The notes beneath the pieces were generated by a model. It saw only the letters and a list, made by a program, of their open reading frames with translations, made no database searches and was not told the origin of the DNA. Below, in pieces: positions 58,642 through 64,000 of a stretch of DNA of 64,000 bases (within the stretch, counting starts at the first letter, position 1; each line of letters opens with the position of its first letter). Origin of the DNA: Arthrobacter globiformis NBRC 12137 (lineage in GTDB: Bacteria; Actinomycetota; Actinomycetes; Actinomycetales; Micrococcaceae); NCBI RefSeq assembly GCF_000238915.1, contig NZ_BAEG01000016.1, positions 1 through 64,000 on the forward strand. Reading direction: 5' to 3'. The position numbers and the translations under genes were made by a program.

Positions 58642-58903
58642 CTTGCGCTCCTTCTGTTCGCTCTTGGCCTGATCGGCGAGGCCCACGTCCTTCCAGCGGA
58701 CAACGCCGTTTACGGACACGGGCTGCTTTACCATCTGTATCGCCTTGCTCCCTCATGCTTTCGATTCACTGTGACGTGAACCGCATTTGTTCTCTTCATC
58801 CTAGGCGCCTCCCTCAAGGAGAGGCGACACAATGTGACAACTATTCGGAATCGCTTTTTGTTCCCCGCAACCTTACTCCCGGTAGCTTAGCGCAGTCATG
58901 GGC

Positions 58904-59389
58904 TCAGCCCAGCGCAGCGAGTGCCTCCTGCAGACGCTCCAAAGCGGCGCCACAAGCCAGTCCGCGGATCTCTGCCCGGGTGCCCTGGAAGTTGTAGGGA
59001 AAGGTCTGCACACCGTCTGCGGTGGCGACGCCCACGAACACCGTTCCCACGGCCTTGCCGTCGTGCGCCTCGGGCCCTGCTACGCCTGTGGTGGAGACGG
59101 CCAGGTCCGCGGCGCAGACGCGCCGGGCGCCTTGCGCCATGGCGGCAGCAACCGCTTCGTCCACCGAGCCGACGGCGTCCAGCAGGTCCTGCGGAACGCC
59201 AAGAACGTCCCGCTTCACGGTGTTGTTGTAGGAGACCACGCCGCCCTGCAGCATGGCAGACGCCCCCGGGGTATCGGCCAGGACAGCGGCCACCATTCCG
59301 GCGGTGAGTGACTCGGCGGTGGCGACGGTTACGCCACGCCCGACGGCCGCTGCCACGGCCTCTCCGGCGATCCGGTGCAGATTCGTCAC
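58904..59389 (-). CDS. CinA C-terminal domain protein, NMN amidohydrolase-like (PncC)
   Basis: 161 aa, corresponding only to the C-terminal domain of CinA: VATAESLTAGMVAAVLADTPGAS, VVSYNNTVKRDVLGVP, VSTTGVAGP and GTVFVGVA. This stand-alone form deamidates nicotinamide mononucleotide. It overlaps pgsA by four bases, the common pgsA-cinA coupling. It ends 263 bp before clgR; that gap contains no recognised gene. Confidence 0.9.
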   Translation of the reverse strand: MTNLHRIAGEAVAAAVGRGVTVATAESLTAGMVAAVLADTPGASAMLQGGVVSYNNTVKRDVLGVPQDLLDAVGSVDEAVAAAMAQGARRVCAADLAVSTTGVAGPEAHDGKAVGTVFVGVATADGVQTFPYNFQGTRAEIRGLACGAALERLQEALAALG

Positions 59390-60057
59390 GGCTGGCCTTC
59401 CTGGTTTGGGCTGTCCTGGTTGGGGTTATCCTGGTCCGCAGCCCGCCGGCGCAGCCCCTCCGACCTGACTTTCAGCGCCTGGATAACGTATTCGACGCCG
59501 GTCCAGACCGTGATCAGCACGGCAGCGAGCATGACCGCAAAGGCCACCCAGGTCAGCCACGGGGCGATGGGTGCCAGCGGAAGAAGGTAGAGGAAGATCG
59601 CCACGGTCTGGACGACAGTCTTGAGCTTGCCGCCGCGCGATGCCGGGATGACGCCGTAGCGGATCACGAAGAACCGCAGCGCCGTGATGCCCCACTCACG
59701 GACCAGGATCACGATGGTGATCCACCAGGGCAGCTCGTTCAGGACGCACAGCATGACCAGCGCGGAGCCGGTCAGAAGTTTGTCCGCGATCGGGTCGGCG
59801 ATCTTGCCGAAGTCGGTGACCAGTCCCCTGCTGCGGGCGATGTCGCCGTCGAGCTTGTCCGTGTAAATCGCGACGGCGAACGCCGCCACTGCTGCCCAGC
59901 GCCAGGCACCGGATTCGCTGCGCAGGCCGGGGGCGTCGGCGATGAGGAACCACACGAAGAACGGCACCAGCACAATGCGGAGCATCGTGAGGATGTTGGG
60001 GAGATTCCAGATACCGGAGCTGTTGGAGCCGGCCGCGGTCGCTTCGGTGCTTGTCAC
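59386..60057 (-). CDS. pgsA: CDP-diacylglycerol--glycerol-3-phosphate 3-phosphatidyltransferase
   Basis: 223-aa membrane enzyme making phosphatidylglycerol phosphate. The CDP-alcohol phosphotransferase motif DGDIARSRGLVTDFGKIADPIADK matches D-G-(x)2-A-R-(x)8-G-(x)3-D-(x)3-D. Four to six TM helices. NLPNILTMLRIVLVPFFVW is the first. The polar C-terminus (~30 residues) is species-specific. Confidence 0.94.
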   Translation of the reverse strand: MTSTEATAAGSNSSGIWNLPNILTMLRIVLVPFFVWFLIADAPGLRSESGAWRWAAVAAFAVAIYTDKLDGDIARSRGLVTDFGKIADPIADKLLTGSALVMLCVLNELPWWITIVILVREWGITALRFFVIRYGVIPASRGGKLKTVVQTVAIFLYLLPLAPIAPWLTWVAFAVMLAAVLITVWTGVEYVIQALKVRSEGLRRRAADQDNPNQDSPNQEGQP

Positions 60058-60122
60058 CCTTCTAGGCTACCGTCTTCGGCGCTACCAAATCCTTGTTCAC
60101 CTTACGACTGCCGTCTTTAGGA

Positions 60123-63020
60123 CTAGCGGCCGGTAAGGGACCAGGCGTCCTCCGAACCGTCCTCGTCGTCACCGGCAGTGTCGGCGCCGTCGTAATACTC
60201 GATGCTCTGGGTGCGGTTGTCCAGGTCCGCGGCAACGAGGTCCTCCGCGTAGCCGCCCTGCGCGATGTTGGCGTTGGCGTTGTCGCTGAGCGCGGCAGTC
60301 TGCGAATCTGCCGTCGCCGGAGCCTCCTGGCCCTTCATCGCAGCCAGCACCGCGGCGAGGTCGTCCGGCTTGACCAGCACATCGCGGGCCTTGGAACCTT
60401 CCGACGGGCCAACCACGCCGCGTGATTCCAGCAGGTCCATGAGGCGGCCAGCCTTGGCGAACCCGACGCGGAGCTTGCGCTGCAGCATGGACGTCGAGCC
60501 GAACTGGGTGGTGACCACCAGCTCCGTGGCCTGCAGCAGCACTTCGAGGTCGTCCCCGATGTCGTCGTCGATCTGCTTCTTCTGCGCTTCGGGTGCGACG
60601 TCATCACGGTACACGGCCTGGAGCTGGCCTTTGACGTGTTCTACCACCTTGTGGATTTCGGACTCGGTGACCCAAGCGCCCTGCACACGCATCGCCTTGG
60701 AGGCACCCATCGGAAGGAACAGGGCGTCACCCTGCCCGATCAGCTTTTCCGCACCGGGCTGGTCCAGGACCACGCGGGAGTCGGTCACGGACGAGGTGGC
60801 GAAGGCCATGCGGGACGGCACGTTGGCCTTGATCAGGCCGGTGACCACGTCGACGGACGGGCGCTGCGTGGCGAGCACCAGGTGGATGCCGGCGGCTCGG
60901 GCCAGCTGCGTGATCCGGACGATGGAGTCCTCGACATCGCGCGGCGCCACCATCATCAGGTCTGCGAGCTCATCGACGATCACCAGGAGGTAGGGGTAGG
61001 GCCGGATGACGCGCTTGGAGTCCACGGGCGGCTGGACTTTGCCGGCGCGCACTGCCTTGTTGAAGTCGTCGACGTGCTTGAACCCGTAGTTGGCGAGGTC
61101 GTCATAGCGGGCGTCCATTTCGCGGACCACCCACTGCAGCGCCTCGGCTGCCTTCTTGGGGTTGGTGATGATCGGCGTGATGAGGTGCGGCACGCCTTCG
61201 TAGGCGGTGAGTTCCACGCGCTTGGGGTCCACCATGACCATGCGGACCTCGTCGGGGGTGGCGCGCATCAGCAGGGACGTGATCATGGAGTTCACGAACG
61301 AGGACTTACCGGCACCGGTGGCACCGGCCACCAGCAGGTGGGGCATTTTCGCGAGGTTGGCCACGACGTAGCCGCCCTCGACGTCCTTGCCGACGCCCAT
61401 GACCATGGGGTGGTCGGTACGGCGGGCGTTCTGGCTGCGCAGGACGTCGCCGAGCGACACTGTTTCACGGTCCGTGTTGGGGATTTCGATGCCGATGGCG
61501 GATTTGCCGGGAATGGGGCTAAGGATGCGCACGTCACTCGAGGCGACCGCGTACGAGATGTTTTTTGACAGCGCGGTGACCCGCTCCACCTTGGTGCCGG
61601 GAGCCAGTTCGATTTCGTAGCGGGTCACGGTCGGACCCCGGCTGAAGCCGGTTACGGTGGCGTCCACGTTGAACTGCTGGAGCGTGTCCGTCAGGGCGGC
61701 CACGACGGCGTCATTGGCTTCCGTGCGCTCCTTGGGAATGGAGCCGGGCGTCAGCACGTCGGACGACGGCAGCGTGTACGTGACGTCGCCCGCCAGCGAC
61801 AGCTGCTCTGTGCGCTGCGGAATGGGGGTGGGCAGCGGCGCAGGCGCCACAGGTTTGGCAGGCACCTGCACGGCAGCACCGGGAGTTGCACCCGGTACAG
61901 CGGCTGCGCCGGCCATGCCCGGCGTCACCAGCGGAATGGCCTCGGTGGCGTTCTCGGCGTCGGCGCCCTTGGTGCCGAGCCCCTGGGCTGCCTTGATCTT
62001 CTCGACGGCGATCTCCGCCTGGGTGGGCCGCCGGACGCCGGGGGCCACGGCAGGGGTTCCCTTGCTGGCGCCCGGTGACGGGTCGTCGTCGTCGATCACG
62101 GCGTGCTCAAAGGCTTCGTCTCCGACGTAGCCCTCCAGCCGGGGATCGGCTTCCTCATCCTTGCCAAAGAGCCGCTTGCGCTTCTTCTTCGGCGCGGGAC
62201 GGCTGTTTTCGTCCAGGTAGCTGCGGTCGTGGGCGTCGCCGTCGTTTTCCTGGAGGTCGACGCCCATCAGGTGCTCGTAGGCACCGCGCAGCCGCCGAGG
62301 AATCGCACCGAACGGCGTGGCCGTCACGATGAGCACGGACACGAAGGCCAGCAGCCCGTACAGGACCACCGGGACAGCGGGGTGAATGGCGGCCAGCGGG
62401 GAGGCTGCCAGGAATCCGAGCATGCCGCCGGCCTGCCGCAGCCCATCGAAGCCCTCGCTGACGGTCGGCTGGCCGCCCACGATGTGCGCGATGCCGCAGC
62501 CTGCGAACGTCATGATGAGGAAGCCGATGCCCACTCGGTTGTTTCCGCGGCCGTCCACGGGCTGCCGGAACAGCCTGCAGGCGCACACGAAGAGCATGAG
62601 CGGCAGGACCAGCGACATCCAGCCGAATGTGCCGTTGACCACGGCGTAGACAGCGTCCGGGAACCAGCCGCGGAGACCCCACCAGGCGAAGGTAGCGATG
62701 AAGACGGCCAGGGCCAGGTTGAACAGGGCAGCCCCGTCACGGCGGTCCTCGGGTGCCAAGTCGCTGACGTCCTGGCCAATGCGGCGCACTCCCCCGCCCA
62801 CCAGGTGGCCGATGCCCAGCCAGGCCCCGCCGGCCACGCGCAGCAGCCAGGGCTGCCGGTGTTCGACGGCGGGAAGCTGGCGTGTGCGGGCACTGCCGCC
62901 GGACGATCCGGACCGGCCGGATTTGGCCGCCGAGGAGCCGCTGCGGCCTGCGGGTGCGCCCGTTTTACTGCTGGAGGTACGTTTTGGCGCGGGGGAAGTA
63001 CGAGTGGCCATATCTGCCAC
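60123..63020 (-). CDS. ftsK: DNA translocase FtsK
   Basis: 965 aa. A basic Ser/Gly/Lys N-terminus (~50 residues) precedes four TM helices (within ~95-250). A Pro/Ala-rich linker (~260-430) leads to the FtsK/SpoIIIE motor: Walker A GATGAGKSS near residue 565, the YLLVIVDELADLMM Walker B, and ATQRPSVDVVTGLIK. The C-terminal gamma winged helix includes TSMLQRKLRVGFAKAGRLMDLLE. It pumps chromosomes at the septum. A ~60-residue acidic tail follows gamma. GTG 63020 and ATG 63011 are both possible starts. Confidence 0.96.
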   Translation of the reverse strand: MADMATRTSPAPKRTSSSKTGAPAGRSGSSAAKSGRSGSSGGSARTRQLPAVEHRQPWLLRVAGGAWLGIGHLVGGGVRRIGQDVSDLAPEDRRDGAALFNLALAVFIATFAWWGLRGWFPDAVYAVVNGTFGWMSLVLPLMLFVCACRLFRQPVDGRGNNRVGIGFLIMTFAGCGIAHIVGGQPTVSEGFDGLRQAGGMLGFLAASPLAAIHPAVPVVLYGLLAFVSVLIVTATPFGAIPRRLRGAYEHLMGVDLQENDGDAHDRSYLDENSRPAPKKKRKRLFGKDEEADPRLEGYVGDEAFEHAVIDDDDPSPGASKGTPAVAPGVRRPTQAEIAVEKIKAAQGLGTKGADAENATEAIPLVTPGMAGAAAVPGATPGAAVQVPAKPVAPAPLPTPIPQRTEQLSLAGDVTYTLPSSDVLTPGSIPKERTEANDAVVAALTDTLQQFNVDATVTGFSRGPTVTRYEIELAPGTKVERVTALSKNISYAVASSDVRILSPIPGKSAIGIEIPNTDRETVSLGDVLRSQNARRTDHPMVMGVGKDVEGGYVVANLAKMPHLLVAGATGAGKSSFVNSMITSLLMRATPDEVRMVMVDPKRVELTAYEGVPHLITPIITNPKKAAEALQWVVREMDARYDDLANYGFKHVDDFNKAVRAGKVQPPVDSKRVIRPYPYLLVIVDELADLMMVAPRDVEDSIVRITQLARAAGIHLVLATQRPSVDVVTGLIKANVPSRMAFATSSVTDSRVVLDQPGAEKLIGQGDALFLPMGASKAMRVQGAWVTESEIHKVVEHVKGQLQAVYRDDVAPEAQKKQIDDDIGDDLEVLLQATELVVTTQFGSTSMLQRKLRVGFAKAGRLMDLLESRGVVGPSEGSKARDVLVKPDDLAAVLAAMKGQEAPATADSQTAALSDNANANIAQGGYAEDLVAADLDNRTQSIEYYDGADTAGDDEDGSEDAWSLTGR

Positions 63021-63095
63021 GGTACTCCACCGCGGCCGCGGAACCGCGGATTTCCGGGCTGCCGGGGGCTGTGTTCAACCCCTGGCCACCCGTGG

Positions 63096-64000
63096 TTAGG
63101 CCTCCAGGACCACCGGGATGATCATGGGGCGCCGGCGCAGCTTGCGGTTAACCCAGGTGCCCACGATCCGGCGGACGATCTGCTGCAGCTGGTGGTTGGT
63201 GTGGTCAGCGTTGCTGAGCACCGCCTCCTCCAGTGCGGCGTTGATCTTGGGAATGATGTCGTCGAAGACTGAGTCGTCCTCGGCGACGCCGCGGGCGTGG
63301 ATCTCGGGTCCGGAGACAACCTTGCCATTCGCCCGGTTGATGACCGTGATGATGGAGATGAAGCCCTCATCGCCCAGGACACGGCGGTCCTTGAGGTCGG
63401 CGTCAGTGATTTCGCCGACGCTGGAACCGTCCACATACACGAAACCGACCTCGACCTGGCCCACGATGTCGGCCTGGTGGTCCTTCAGGTCGATCACGGT
63501 GCCGTTGTCTGCAAGCAGGATGCTCGCTGTCGGAACTCCCGACTCCTCCGCGATCTTGCCGTTGGCGATCAGGTGGCGCGTCTCGCCGTGCACCGGCATG
63601 GCGTTGAGCGGCTCGAGGATGTTGTAGCAGTAAAGCAGTTCCCCTGCCGCGGCGTGGCCGGACACATGGACCTTGGCGTTGCCCTTGTGGATCACGTCGG
63701 CGCCGAGCTTCAGCAGGCCGTTGATGATGCGGAAGACGGCGTTCTCGTTGCCGGGAATGAGGCTGGAGGCAAGGATGACCGTGTCGCCCTGGCCCACCAC
63801 CACGCGGTGGTCTCCGTTGGCCATGCGTGAAAGCGCGGCCATGGGCTCGCCCTGGGAGCCGGTGGACATCAGCACCACGCGGTTGTCGGGCAAAGTGTCG
63901 ATGTTCTTCAGGTCCACCAGGATGCCGTCCGGCACGTGCAGGTAGCCGAGCTTGGCGGCGATGGCCATGTTCCGCACCATGGAACGTCCCACGAAGGCGA
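63096..64000 (-). CDS. rnj: ribonuclease J, 3' part (5' end beyond window)
   Basis: The last ~301 codons of a metallo-beta-lactamase RNase J, running off the right edge; the visible frame is open from FVGRSMVRNMAIAAKLGYLH to a TAG/TAA at 63096. It includes LMSTGSQGEPMAALSRMANGDH, the beta-CASP motif region AKVHVSGHAAAGELLYCYNILEP, then HGETRHLIANGKIAEESGV. The C-terminal RNase J domain ends in PMIIPVVLEA. It processes and decays RNA with 5'-3' exo and endo activity. The N-terminal zinc-binding half is not in view. It lies 75 bp upstream of ftsK. Confidence 0.95.
   Translation of the reverse strand, partial: AFVGRSMVRNMAIAAKLGYLHVPDGILVDLKNIDTLPDNRVVLMSTGSQGEPMAALSRMANGDHRVVVGQGDTVILASSLIPGNENAVFRIINGLLKLGADVIHKGNAKVHVSGHAAAGELLYCYNILEPLNAMPVHGETRHLIANGKIAEESGVPTASILLADNGTVIDLKDHQADIVGQVEVGFVYVDGSSVGEITDADLKDRRVLGDEGFISIITVINRANGKVVSGPEIHARGVAEDDSVFDDIIPKINAALEEAVLSNADHTNHQLQQIVRRIVGTWVNRKLRRRPMIIPVVLEA

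Overview
The window is high-GC, densely packed actinobacterial DNA. It is most likely from an Arthrobacter/Pseudarthrobacter-type member of the Micrococcaceae. Supporting signs are the argCJBDFRGH operon, a mycothiol-dependent isomerase-type protein, the PriA-type HisA, DUF3046 beside recA, ClgR, the actinobacterial HelR helicase, GAACnnnnGTTC-type SOS boxes and alanine-rich extensions on IF-3 and L20. Gene order resembles two chromosomal blocks known from mycobacteria (infC-rpmI-rplT-tsnR, pheST, arg, tyrS; and lexA, hflX, dapF, miaA/B, recX/recA, clgR, pgsA, ftsK, rnj), here joined by a his cluster. I see no prophage, insertion sequence, CRISPR array or tRNA gene.

Layout. 1-317: terminator hairpin and a probable rRNA-operon promoter firing off the left edge. 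317-8403: tyrS, helR, apt, then a DNA-alkylation repair cluster (mpg divergent from an Ada/AlkA fusion coupled to ogt) and a DinB-type enzyme. 8447-17300: the complete arginine operon argC-J-B-D-F-R-G-H on the minus strand, with a probable leaderless, ArgR-controlled promoter. 17422-25069: plus-strand accessory block with a fatty-acid desaturase, a quinone oxidoreductase, a Pls-type poly(amino acid) synthetase and an M1 metallopeptidase. 25143-28750: pheS-pheT. 29092-35087: small mixed genes (HEXXH membrane protein, SIMPL protein, a decayed pyroglutamyl-peptidase gene, an SOS-box radical SAM protein, NUDIX, MFS, CDF, YeaQ). 35209-38109: infC-rpmI-rplT-trmH with a leader attenuator and an ATT start. 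38449-44754: DUF1844, MFS, SseB and hisC-B-H-(52-aa membrane protein)-priA. 44821-46272: the divergent LysM/lexA SOS pair. 46382-58134: dinG, hflX, a methyltransferase, dapF, EamA, miaA, miaB, recX, recA, DUF3046, marR. 58282-64000: clgR, cinA, pgsA, ftsK and the 3' part of RNase J.

The strongest leads are these. (1) A 1,326-aa Pls/PosA-type synthetase whose hand-read specificity code, DAESIGTVVK, resembles lysine codes; it is paired with an M1 peptidase and preceded by a short overlapping ORF. (2) An SOS network of lexA, a YneA/Rv2719c-like LysM division-inhibitor candidate, recA and a radical SAM gene whose SOS-like box lies on its promoter. (3) infC starting at ATT behind an intrinsic attenuator. 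(4) argH whose first codons come from a dispersed-type repeat. (5) A pcp pseudogene. (6) An unannotated 52-aa membrane protein inside the his operon.

All functional calls come from reading motifs and family resemblance. No database search was run.
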